NCBI RefSeq assembly: GCF_900156405.1
Contig: NZ_FTNN01000010.1
Location: 96,609 to 160,608, forward strand
Direction of reading: 5' to 3'
DNA length: 64,000 nucleotides
DNA from: Shewanella morhuae
GTDB taxonomy: Bacteria > Pseudomonadota > Gammaproteobacteria > Enterobacterales > Shewanellaceae
A program made the translations under genes and the position numbers. Each line of letters begins with the position of its first letter. Position 1 is the stretch's first letter. This document shows, one piece after another, positions 1 through 7,918 of this stretch. The notes beneath the pieces are model-generated. The model worked only from the letters and a program-made list of their open reading frames with translations, did not search any database and was not told where the DNA came from.

Positions 1-327
1 CCAAATTTGAAACGCCAACTTATGCTCATAGGCGAGTTTCAACGCATCCGCTTTTTCAGCAAAAGTGCTGATTTGACTATCTGGGACATGCAATATTTGC
101 AGTTTCGTTTGATTTTTAACGGGTGCGCCAAGATCTGTATGATAAAACAGCTCCAGCATTTTTGCAGTTTGTATCATTTGCGCATCAAAAAGCTCTTCTA
201 TTTGATGCTTAGAATCACGGGTGCTCAACCAGCTAGAGACAGCCACTGAGACTGAAATCCCTGACAAAATCAATAATGTCAGCACTAAACGCAGTGAATA
301 CACATCCTGCCCTTTTAATCTAATCAC
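1..327 (-). CDS. Sensor histidine kinase, N-terminal part (QseC-like), cut by window edge
   Basis: Only the first 109 codons are inside the window; the gene continues to the left. The GTG start at 327 is preceded by AGGAAA at a normal distance. The peptide begins VIRLKGQDVYSLRLVLTLL, has one N-terminal membrane helix (about residues 10-31), then a soluble stretch that should be periplasmic, as in QseC/PmrB-type sensor kinases. The kinase core is not visible, so the class is inferred mainly from its position directly downstream of the OmpR-family regulator on the same strand, the usual regulator-sensor order. The signal it senses cannot be read here. Confidence 0.7.
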   Translation of the reverse strand, partial: MIRLKGQDVYSLRLVLTLLILSGISVSVAVSSWLSTRDSKHQIEELFDAQMIQTAKMLELFYHTDLGAPVKNQTKLQILHVPDSQISTFAEKADALKLAYEHKLAFQIW

Positions 328-414
328 TTAAATTTCCTAACGTCTTTACATTCTCAGCAAACAGTTAAGATATCAATACCCACAAACGCAGTTTTTGTCA
401 CTGAATTGATCGGA

Positions 415-1074
415 TTAATTTGTTTCAATCAAGGTATAACCTATGCCACGCACAGTTTTAATCAGCTCGTTGGCGAGCTTCTTACGCAAATGATGAATAT
501 GCACTTCAATCGAGTTGCTACCGACTTCATCCCAACCATAAGTTAACTGCTCGAGTTGACTGCGGGTCAATACGCGCCCAGCTGACTGGGCAAGTTCAAG
601 TAATAATTGAAACTCACGGCGTGAAAGCACTACATTTTGTTCGCGAAAAATCACCTCACGAGTATCTAAGCCAATACTCAATGCGCCAATAATCAAACTG
701 TTGTGATCGAGTCCATACTGACGCCTAACAATGGCACGTATACGGGCTGCCAACTCACGCACATCAAAGGGTTTACCTAAATAATCATCAGCACCTATGT
801 CCAAACACTCAAGTTTAGTATCAAAATTGGTATTAGCGGTCAACACTATCGTTGGAATGGATACCCCTTGCTGCCGCCAAGTCTTGAGTAATTCTTTGCC
901 GTTGCCATCGGGTAAACCAAGGTCGAGCACTATGGCACTAAAACTTTCATTTTTAACACCCTGTAATGCTTGTTGGTAAGTATTAAGATGATCAACCTGC
1001 ATGCCTAGCTTACCTAAGCTTAGGCATATTCCTTGGGCTAATAACTCATTATCTTCAACCAACATAATACGCAT
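415..1074 (-). CDS. OmpR/PhoB-family response regulator (QseB/PmrA-like)
   Basis: This 219-residue two-component regulator has a receiver domain (about 1-115) and a winged-helix DNA-binding domain (about 125-217). The receiver shows the acidic pair in VEDNE, the phosphoacceptor Asp51 in VLDLGLPDG, the switch Thr in VLTANT and Lys in LGKPF. The C-terminal part has the OmpR-type ending EVHIHHLRKKL ... VRGIGYTL. Length and sequence style fit the QseB/PmrA/TctD group. The sensor kinase starts 87 bases downstream on the same strand, so the two form one operon. The target genes are unknown; divergence from the hydrogenase operon is not evidence that it controls it. Confidence 0.9.
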   Translation of the reverse strand: MRIMLVEDNELLAQGICLSLGKLGMQVDHLNTYQQALQGVKNESFSAIVLDLGLPDGNGKELLKTWRQQGVSIPTIVLTANTNFDTKLECLDIGADDYLGKPFDVRELAARIRAIVRRQYGLDHNSLIIGALSIGLDTREVIFREQNVVLSRREFQLLLELAQSAGRVLTRSQLEQLTYGWDEVGSNSIEVHIHHLRKKLANELIKTVRGIGYTLIETN

Positions 1075-1125
1075 TTAATCTCCTTAACTGAGCGATGGGT
1101 GGGAATGCTAATTTTAACGTTTCTA

Positions 1126-1296
1126 ATACCAATCGTATTAACTATCTGTTCATTCAGCGGGAGTACAACGCGCTTTAGACAAGGCGAAGGCTTGAAAGCA
1201 TAGTGGTGCTCTGGCGAAAGCCTTAAACCCAGTATAAAGCGCGTTGAAATACCTGTGGGGCTCTGAACTGGTTAGATAGTTAATGTGATTGGTATA
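1126..1296. repeat. MITE-like palindromic element, about 171 bp
   Basis: The two ends are inverted copies of each other: the left end reads ATACCAATCGTATTAACTAT and the reverse complement of the right end reads ATACCAATCACATTAACTAT. They differ at three positions and are followed by further partial complementarity (CGCGCTTTA near 1170 against TAAAGCGCG near 1236). The interior has no reading frame of note. This is the structure of a non-autonomous miniature element or a large palindromic repeat. I infer mobility from structure only; no target-site duplication is clear. Confidence 0.6.
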
Positions 1297-1764
1297 ACAT
1301 TATATTAGTGTGAAAATGCTATCTATTTTACGCCTTACCGCATACTTCGTCATACTTGCAACCACACCATTCCGTCACACTCTTAACCTTACTATCTGCA
1401 GCAAATATACGATATAACCGGCGTGATAATCGGCGCCACGCTTCGCTATATCACCATAATATTAAGGATCTATTTCAAAAATATCGAGGTTCATTATTAA
1501 GGACGTTTAACACCAACAATTGTATCCAAATCTATTCAACCAATCTTAAGGCTTTATTAACCTATTTGATATTGCTTCAATTAACTGGATTAAGCGCATC
1601 ACGCTGGTATCGACTCAATTGAATCCACAAACAGCCCCCTTAATACTCTCTTGCCTGCAACATGACAAAAGCGCGACATTTTGACCCACTTTAAAAACTG
1701 AAATCAGATCTGCGTCATGTTAATGGAATGTAGAATCCGCTTTCGTCACGTTGATTTAAAATCC
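1297..1764. other. Intergenic region upstream of the hydrogenase operon, no supported gene
   Basis: About 470 bases between the palindromic element and the hya promoter. One 88-codon frame (1356-1622, plus) is open, but it lacks a convincing ribosome site, has an odd composition and resembles nothing I recognise, so I do not call it. The stretch may hold upstream regulatory sites for hyaA. Confidence 0.4.
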
Positions 1765-1778
1765 TTGATATATATCAA
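1765..1778. promoter_or_regulatory. FNR-type (EtrA/CRP-FNR family) operator upstream of hyaA
   Basis: TTGATATATATCAA is a perfect match to the FNR consensus TTGAT-N4-ATCAA. A sigma70-like -10 hexamer, TAAACT, lies at 1801-1806. With a start point near 1812-1813 the box is centred close to -41.5, the class II activator position. This predicts anaerobic induction of the hydrogenase operon by the Shewanella FNR homologue EtrA or a related regulator. The sequence match is direct; the start site and the regulation are inferred. Confidence 0.75.
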
Positions 1779-1867
1779 CATTATTTACATTCCCCAGGGC
1801 TAAACTGAGTTTGTCAATTATGTAAACCCTTACCAATTTACATTTAAACAACAATAAAGGTTGACCC

Positions 1868-3004
1868 ATGGACACACATGCAGCCCTATATGAACAGGGA
1901 AAGGCTCGCTTAGATGCGTTACGCCAATTCGCTCCCCGTCAACAGCAATCCTTGATTGAAAAGATGCAACAACATGGCATCAGTCGCCGTGATTTCATGA
2001 AATGGAGTGCCATGGTGACGGGCATGCTCGCATTACCACTGCCCTTTAGTAACTTAGTTGCACAGGCCGCTGAGCTAGCCGACAGAGTTCCGTTAATCTG
2101 GCTGCATATGGCCGAATGTACGGGCTGTTCAGAATCGTTAATTCGTACCGATACGCCAAACCTAGACTCGCTAATTTTCGATCACATCTCCTTGGAATAT
2201 CACGAAACCTTAATGGCGGCCTCTGGTTGGCAAGCCGAAGAAAACCTTGAAAATGCACTCGAAACCTACAAAGGACGTTATTTACTGGCCGTTGAAGGGG
2301 CGATTCCCACTGCAAATAACGGCAGTTTTTTAACGGTAGGCTGTAAAGGTCACACAGGTTTAGAAATCATCAAACATGCCGCAGAAGGCGCTGCAGCCAT
2401 TATATCTGTAGGCACTTGCGCCGCGTTCGGTGGCGTGCAAGCCGCCTATCCGAACCCAACGGGGGCTAAGGGCGTACATGAGGTGGTCAGTAAACCCGTG
2501 ATTAACTTAGGAGGTTGCCCACCAAGCGAAAAGAACATAGTTGGCACTTTGATGTACTTCATTATGTTCGGCAAATTACCTGCGCTGGATATGTTTAACA
2601 GACCTAAATGGGCTTATGGCGCACGGGTACACGATAACTGTGAACGCCGCGGCCGCTTTGATGCCGGTGAATTTGTTGAAGAGTTTGGCGATCATGGCGC
2701 TAAAGAAGGCTATTGCTTGTATAAAGTCGGTTGTAAAGGACCTTATACCTACAACAACTGCCCCACCGAGCGCTTTAACCATCACACAAGTTGGCCAGTA
2801 CTCGCTGGACACGGTTGTATGGGCTGCTCAGAACCTAACTTCTGGGATGATATGGCTGACTTTGAAAAACCCCTTGGCCGTCAACTCCTCCATGGATTGG
2901 ATGCGACCGCAGATACTATTGGTGCGGTGATTTTAGGCGCGACTGTTGTGGGTATTGGAGCTCATGCTGTTGCCAGTCTTTTTGCCAAACCGCTGGAGGA
3001 ATAA
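1868..3004 (+). CDS. hyaA: [NiFe]-hydrogenase small subunit precursor
   Basis: The electron-transfer subunit of a membrane-bound uptake hydrogenase, 378 residues. A Tat signal SRRDFMK (39-45) followed by a hydrophobic stretch ending in AQA directs export of the folded heterodimer. Iron-sulfur ligands are visible: proximal cluster Cys84, Cys87, Cys184 and Cys217; distal cluster from HDNC onward; medial cluster in NNC ... GHGCMGC. A C-terminal membrane helix (about 345-370) anchors it beside the cytochrome b. The positions that carry two extra cysteines in oxygen-tolerant enzymes are Gly86 and Gly189 here, so the standard oxygen-sensitive type is expected. The start is supported by TAAAGG upstream. 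First gene of the hya-hyp operon. Confidence 0.96.
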   Translation: MDTHAALYEQGKARLDALRQFAPRQQQSLIEKMQQHGISRRDFMKWSAMVTGMLALPLPFSNLVAQAAELADRVPLIWLHMAECTGCSESLIRTDTPNLDSLIFDHISLEYHETLMAASGWQAEENLENALETYKGRYLLAVEGAIPTANNGSFLTVGCKGHTGLEIIKHAAEGAAAIISVGTCAAFGGVQAAYPNPTGAKGVHEVVSKPVINLGGCPPSEKNIVGTLMYFIMFGKLPALDMFNRPKWAYGARVHDNCERRGRFDAGEFVEEFGDHGAKEGYCLYKVGCKGPYTYNNCPTERFNHHTSWPVLAGHGCMGCSEPNFWDDMADFEKPLGRQLLHGLDATADTIGAVILGATVVGIGAHAVASLFAKPLEE

Positions 3005-3007
3005 CCC

Positions 3008-4711
3008 ATGAGTAAACGCGTAGTTATCGACCCTATCACACGTATTGAGGGTCACTTACGTATCGAAGTCGAAGTGGATGAGAATAATGTCATCAGTAAG
3101 GCTTGGTCATCTTCTACCCTGTGGCGCGGTATTGAAGTCATTCTTAAAGGCCGTACTCCAATGGACGTGGGATTAATTGTCCAGCGCATTTGCGGTGTGT
3201 GTACTTATTCACACTACCGCTGTGGTACTGAAGCGGTGGAAAATGCCTTAGGGATGACCACTCCACTTAACGCTAAATATTTGCGCTCACTGATGCAAAC
3301 CTCATTATTTATGCACGACCATATTGTGCATTTTTATCACCTACATGGGTTAGATTGGGTTGATGTGGTTTCTGCACTCAGCGCCGATCCCGCGAAAGCC
3401 GCCCAAGTTGCCTTAAAATATACCGATAACCCCATTGCCGCTGGTGAAGGTGACTTAAGGGCAGTCCAGGAGCGAATTAAGGGCTTTGTCGATACCGGTA
3501 AACTGGGCCCTTTTGCGAATGCTTATTGGGGTAATGGCACTTATAAATTTACGCCTGAACAAAACCTTGTTGCTCTATCACATTACCTTAAAGCTCTTGA
3601 AATACAGCGTATTGCTGCTGAAATGATGGCAATATTCGGCGGTAAATCTCCTCATCCACAATCGATTGTGGTCGGCGGAGTAACCTCAGTACGCGACATG
3701 TTAAGCCCTGCACGCCTGCAAGAATGGAAGCAAAAACACGCTATCGTGACTGACTTTATTGTGCGCGGATACCAAGCTGACATCGTCATGGCCGCCGAAG
3801 CTTTTGGTGCTGAACCCAGTGTACTGGGTGGCGTTAACGTGAAGAACTTTATGGCTTCACAAGAGTTTGTTCTTGCCAATGGTGAGCACCTGTTTGACCA
3901 AGGTGTGATTATGAATGGCGATTTAGCGGGCGTCAGTGATATCAACCCAGACTGGATTGCCGAAGACGTCACCCACGCTTGGTACAGCGCCGATGCGCCG
4001 CAACACCCCTACGACGGGACAACTATCCCTAACTATACCGGCTTTGTTGAGCGCGATACTGTTTACGGTAAATTGCCAACCTTAGACGGTGACGGTAAAT
4101 ATTCGTGGGTGAAATCACCTCGTTATAAAGGTGAACCGGTTGAAGTTGGCCCACTCGCTTGCTTACTGGTTAGCTATGCCCGCGGTAATCAAATTGTTGT
4201 GGATACCGTTAATGGCCTACTCGCGCGGACGGGCTTACCTATTGAAGCATTATTTACCACTTTAGGCCGTACCGCTGCACGTATGTTGCAAACACTGATC
4301 GCGGCGCAACAAGGCTTAAAAACCTTCGACGCATTAATTACCAATATTCAGTCAGATGAAACAACCTATATAAAACCCGATATGGACCCGAATAAGGAAT
4401 ATATTGGCCATGCCATGATGGAAGCTCCCCGTGGTTCGTTAAGCCACTGGATCAGAATCAAAAATGGTGTGATTGAAAACTATCAAACTGTGGTACCGAC
4501 CACTTGGAACGCCGGTCCTATTGATGCCAACGGGAAAATGGGGCCCTATGAAGCATCACTCATCGGCCTAAAACTGGAAGATCCCACTAAACCCCTTGAG
4601 GTGATACGTATTATTCACTCATTTGACCCTTGCATGGCGTGTTCAGTACACGTTATGGATTTTAAAGGTCAGGAACTGAGCGAGTTTCGTGTCAGCCCCA
4701 ATGGCCAATAA
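3008..4711 (+). CDS. hyaB: [NiFe]-hydrogenase large subunit precursor
   Basis: The catalytic subunit, 567 residues, oxidising H2 at the NiFe(CN)2CO centre. The four cysteine ligands are Cys62 and Cys65 in RICGVC and Cys542 and Cys545 in DPCMACSVH. The 19 residues after His548 (VMDFKG...) form the C-terminal extension removed by the HyaD endopeptidase after nickel insertion. It has no signal peptide of its own and is exported with HyaA. It starts 3 bases after the hyaA stop, which fits tight translational coupling. No key residue is missing. Confidence 0.97.
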   Translation: MSKRVVIDPITRIEGHLRIEVEVDENNVISKAWSSSTLWRGIEVILKGRTPMDVGLIVQRICGVCTYSHYRCGTEAVENALGMTTPLNAKYLRSLMQTSLFMHDHIVHFYHLHGLDWVDVVSALSADPAKAAQVALKYTDNPIAAGEGDLRAVQERIKGFVDTGKLGPFANAYWGNGTYKFTPEQNLVALSHYLKALEIQRIAAEMMAIFGGKSPHPQSIVVGGVTSVRDMLSPARLQEWKQKHAIVTDFIVRGYQADIVMAAEAFGAEPSVLGGVNVKNFMASQEFVLANGEHLFDQGVIMNGDLAGVSDINPDWIAEDVTHAWYSADAPQHPYDGTTIPNYTGFVERDTVYGKLPTLDGDGKYSWVKSPRYKGEPVEVGPLACLLVSYARGNQIVVDTVNGLLARTGLPIEALFTTLGRTAARMLQTLIAAQQGLKTFDALITNIQSDETTYIKPDMDPNKEYIGHAMMEAPRGSLSHWIRIKNGVIENYQTVVPTTWNAGPIDANGKMGPYEASLIGLKLEDPTKPLEVIRIIHSFDPCMACSVHVMDFKGQELSEFRVSPNGQ

Positions 4712-4730
4712 ACGAGGGAGGGAACGCAAA

Positions 4731-5405
4731 ATGGACCATTCTGCAACCCGCATTCGGACACTGGTTTTTAGTCCTGCAATACGGATTTTTCATTGGCTAC
4801 GGGCATTATCAATTCTCGTGCTCGTCGTGACAGGATTTTATATTTCTTGGCCGTTTTTAGCCACACCCGATAGCTCTGATGTACTGGTACAGGGCTGGAT
4901 CCGCTTCGCTCATCTGATGGGTGGTTTTCTATTAACCGCTATCACCTTAGTGCGCTTCTATCTGTATTTTTTCAGTCGAAGTGATATTGAGCGGCGCTCA
5001 TTTCGAGATGTAATGAACATAAAAAGCTGGATCACTCAGCTCAAATCCTATTTGTGGATGGGCCATTTGCATAAAGCTGGTGTCTATGGACCGCTGCAAT
5101 TTGTGACTTATGTAGCAATCTCACTTGTCGCTGTTGTGATATGCATAACGGGTCTGGTGCTATACGCCAATGTGTACCACGAAGGTTTAGGTGGCATGCT
5201 TTGGGGGAGTGCAGCTTGGATCACCGCACAAATGGGTGGACTGGCACAGCTGAGGATTTGGCATCATTATTTAACTTGGGCATTTGTTATTTTTGTCGTG
5301 ATCCACGTCTACATGGCGGTTTGGTCAGGAATACGTTTCAAACATAACTCTGTCGACTCAATTGTCTCTGGCTACGACTATCCAAAGCCAGACTCACACC
5401 ACTAG
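4731..5405 (+). CDS. hyaC: Ni/Fe-hydrogenase b-type cytochrome subunit
   Basis: A di-haem cytochrome b, 224 residues, that takes electrons from the small subunit and passes them to the quinone pool. Four hydrophobic helices are visible (about 17-40, 56-82, 120-149 and 180-207). Candidate haem-ligand histidines are in IFHW, FAHL, WHHY and VIHV, as in the HupC/HyaC/HydC family. An in-frame ATG at 4689 lies inside hyaB and lacks a Shine-Dalgarno; the ATG at 4731 follows GGGAGGGAA, so I prefer it. Confidence 0.92.
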   Translation: MDHSATRIRTLVFSPAIRIFHWLRALSILVLVVTGFYISWPFLATPDSSDVLVQGWIRFAHLMGGFLLTAITLVRFYLYFFSRSDIERRSFRDVMNIKSWITQLKSYLWMGHLHKAGVYGPLQFVTYVAISLVAVVICITGLVLYANVYHEGLGGMLWGSAAWITAQMGGLAQLRIWHHYLTWAFVIFVVIHVYMAVWSGIRFKHNSVDSIVSGYDYPKPDSHH

Positions 5406-5412
5406 GAGCCCA

Positions 5413-5976
5413 ATGAAGATATTGCTGCTTGGTATTGGCAATGTCCTGTACGCCGATGAAGGTATCGGCGTACATTTTGTCAATTACATTTCTGATAACT
5501 ATCAGTTTACCCATGAGTCTCATCGGCTAGAGCTGCTCGATGGTGGCACCTTGGCTCAAGGGCTCATTCCTATTATCTGCCAATATGAATACTTAATCGT
5601 GGTCGATACCGTCAATGCCAACGGGGTCGAAGCTGGCGAAGTCTACTTCTTCGATTTTGATAAAGCGCCCAAAGAAATCGATTGGCAAGGCAGCGCCCAT
5701 GAAGTTGAAATGCTGCAAACCCTTAATATGATGGAAATGGTGGGTGACCGTCCTAAAACCTTTATCTTAGGGGTAACACCTACAGTACTTGAACCTATGG
5801 TTCTTGGCCTTACTCCTAAGGTCGCGGCAGCGGTACCGTTAATGGAAAAAACGCTGTTATCGCATTTATCCTCCCTTGGGTTCACTGCAACGCGTATTGC
5901 TGAACATAGTATCGACTCGCTGATCCCTGATTCTTATAAACGTGGCGTCCATGCAGATGAAGAATATTCGATTTGA
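5413..5976 (+). CDS. hyaD: Hydrogenase maturation endopeptidase
   Basis: A nickel-checking protease of the HyaD/HybD/HupD family, 187 residues, that cleaves the C-terminal tail of HyaB. It opens MKILLLGIGNVLYADEGIGVH; the Glu and Asp in this stretch, Asp in VVDTVNANG and His in SAHEVEML correspond to the family's metal-binding residues. The ATG at 5413 follows TAGGAGCCC; an upstream in-frame ATG at 5362 lies within hyaC and is rejected. Its 3' end overlaps the next gene. Confidence 0.93.
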   Translation: MKILLLGIGNVLYADEGIGVHFVNYISDNYQFTHESHRLELLDGGTLAQGLIPIICQYEYLIVVDTVNANGVEAGEVYFFDFDKAPKEIDWQGSAHEVEMLQTLNMMEMVGDRPKTFILGVTPTVLEPMVLGLTPKVAAAVPLMEKTLLSHLSSLGFTATRIAEHSIDSLIPDSYKRGVHADEEYSI

Positions 5977-7918
5977 TTTTACCTGTTCACGTCAGGTGCC
6001 TTTATATGCACATTTATGTAATCAATATCTACATTACGATGCACTGAACATTAACATAGGCTGTGATGGGCAAAATGGCTTTGGCACATATAACTACTTT
6101 ATCGAGGCTTTAGGTGAACAAACTCAGCTAGAACAATTAGCCGATGCCATAGCCGCAGACTTTTTAATTTCTGCGTGGCTGATTGACTCCAGCATTAAGG
6201 CCATCGATACGCCTCTAGGTGGGAAAACCTTACTCAATTATCCACAATCAGATAGCAACCAAGCGCTCACACCCTTTTGCCAGCACTGCTATCCCCTGAT
6301 TGGCGATAATCAGTCAGCTAAATTTGGCGCGCTAGATTTAACCTGCCCTTGCTGTAAAGGTGAAACGCTATTAACGCCCGCGCAAAAAGCGTTAACGCTA
6401 TCCGATATTCACGCCATGGTGCAGGATTTACTAACGCAGGGTTTATCGACACAAAATTTACCAACACAGGATTTACCAACACAAGTCACATTAACGTTAG
6501 CCGCTGCCGATAACCTGCAACTCAGCCTGACTCCCTTTAATGAATCCTTAGGCGGACGGCCACAGCTGTTAATTTGTAACCCCAATACATTGAATGCCCA
6601 TTTTTGTTTGAATGATGCACAAATCCTTGCACTATCCAGCATTGAAAAACCGCTTATTTGTGCCAGACCAACGCAAGAGCACGATAAACTCAACGCGCCG
6701 CTCTACGAAATTTGCTTTGCTTATAGTCGAGTGACATTAGTGCTCGCCGAAGTACTGCGACAAAAAGGTATCGATTGGATTTATATTCAAGGACAGCATC
6801 AGCGGCCACAACTAGCGTGGATCGATGGCGCATGGGCGCAGATTTGCAGTGTAGGAGTCGATTCTGTTGCCGTTAAAAACCTTATCGCACCTGAACCCTT
6901 AAGAGAAACTGTTATTTTTCATGGATATCAAGCAAAGTGGCAAGCATCTAAACGTTCTCGCTCACGTTTACAGCAAGGAGAGCTGAGTGTCGCCGCCTTA
7001 CCTCACAAACCAACAGTAGAAGGCTTTACTGTTGAGAGTAATGATTTTGAAGGTAATGATTTTGAAAGCGCTGTCGTCAAAGAGATTACCGATTTTGACG
7101 ATAACGATACAGAAAATCACACCATAGCGGATGCTGCGTTATTCAGTGCACTGTTAAACGGTAAACTCACCAGCCACAAACCAGCAAAAAATGCCGCCGT
7201 GATTTACCTAAGTCATAGTCACGCAAGTCAAATCGTCACCTGCGATAATAAAGGTGACACTGAACTCTTTTTCGCCCTACCCGAACTACCCGATAACGGT
7301 TATGAAATCTTCCATCAACTGGATAACAGCCCGCAAAATGCTATAGCACAAAAATTTAAGCACCTATTCCCAGGCGACTATTTAGCACTTTTGAGCCTAA
7401 AACTGCATGGCAGGCGCGATAATTTACAAAGCCTGTGGGCGATTGCCGCCATTTTAATGGGCCTTAATCCCCAAGAGGAAAACCAAAGCCAAGAATGGCT
7501 CAGCGATGCACTGATGGCCGCCGCCATGCGTTACCACGGTGCCAATGCCCCGCGTATTGATTACCCGCTGACCAAAGGTGAAGCGCACCGTAGCCTGAAC
7601 TGGTGCAAAACTTTAGGTTCACTATTAAGTTTTCGTATTGCCGGTAATGATGACCCCAGTCAACTGGCCTTTGCGATGCAAGACTCTCTGGCTGATTATC
7701 TTGCCAACTGGCTAGAGCATATCGATTTAAATATCGGTGTGCATAATATTGCCTTAGCCGGCAACGAATTGGTGAACGAAACCTTATGTAAGCGCATCAG
7801 TTTACGGCTAGGTAAAAACTTTCCCTTAATGATTAATCGCAGTCTCGATGTAGACGGTAATAACTTAGCCGTTGGCGCGCTTTACGTTAAGCAGCGACGA
7901 CTTAATTCCCATGCTTAG
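5951..7918 (+). CDS. HypF-related hydrogenase accessory protein of unclear role
   Basis: About 655 residues between hyaD and hypF in the same orientation, overlapping hyaD by 26 bases and hypF by 8, so it is co-expressed with the maturation genes. The last 250 residues resemble the C-terminal Kae1-like half of HypF (for example LFPGDYLALLSLKLHGRRDN and HNIALAGNELVNETL), but the acylphosphatase motif and the HypF double zinc fingers are absent. A CQHC ... CPCC cluster (about residues 115-136) may bind a metal. A linker holds tandem TQ-containing pentapeptides near 6434-6490. I know such HypF-like genes in Shewanella hya clusters only as 'hydrogenase formation protein'. The start is uncertain: GTG 5942, ATG 5951 or ATG 5957, none with a good ribosome site. 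Confidence 0.7.
   Translation: MQMKNIRFDFTCSRQVPLYAHLCNQYLHYDALNINIGCDGQNGFGTYNYFIEALGEQTQLEQLADAIAADFLISAWLIDSSIKAIDTPLGGKTLLNYPQSDSNQALTPFCQHCYPLIGDNQSAKFGALDLTCPCCKGETLLTPAQKALTLSDIHAMVQDLLTQGLSTQNLPTQDLPTQVTLTLAAADNLQLSLTPFNESLGGRPQLLICNPNTLNAHFCLNDAQILALSSIEKPLICARPTQEHDKLNAPLYEICFAYSRVTLVLAEVLRQKGIDWIYIQGQHQRPQLAWIDGAWAQICSVGVDSVAVKNLIAPEPLRETVIFHGYQAKWQASKRSRSRLQQGELSVAALPHKPTVEGFTVESNDFEGNDFESAVVKEITDFDDNDTENHTIADAALFSALLNGKLTSHKPAKNAAVIYLSHSHASQIVTCDNKGDTELFFALPELPDNGYEIFHQLDNSPQNAIAQKFKHLFPGDYLALLSLKLHGRRDNLQSLWAIAAILMGLNPQEENQSQEWLSDALMAAAMRYHGANAPRIDYPLTKGEAHRSLNWCKTLGSLLSFRIAGNDDPSQLAFAMQDSLADYLANWLEHIDLNIGVHNIALAGNELVNETLCKRISLRLGKNFPLMINRSLDVDGNNLAVGALYVKQRRLNSHA

Noticed and set aside
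1356..1622. 88-codon open frame before the hydrogenase operon
   Set aside because: No ribosome site, odd composition, no resemblance to a known protein, and it lies just upstream of a promoter region.
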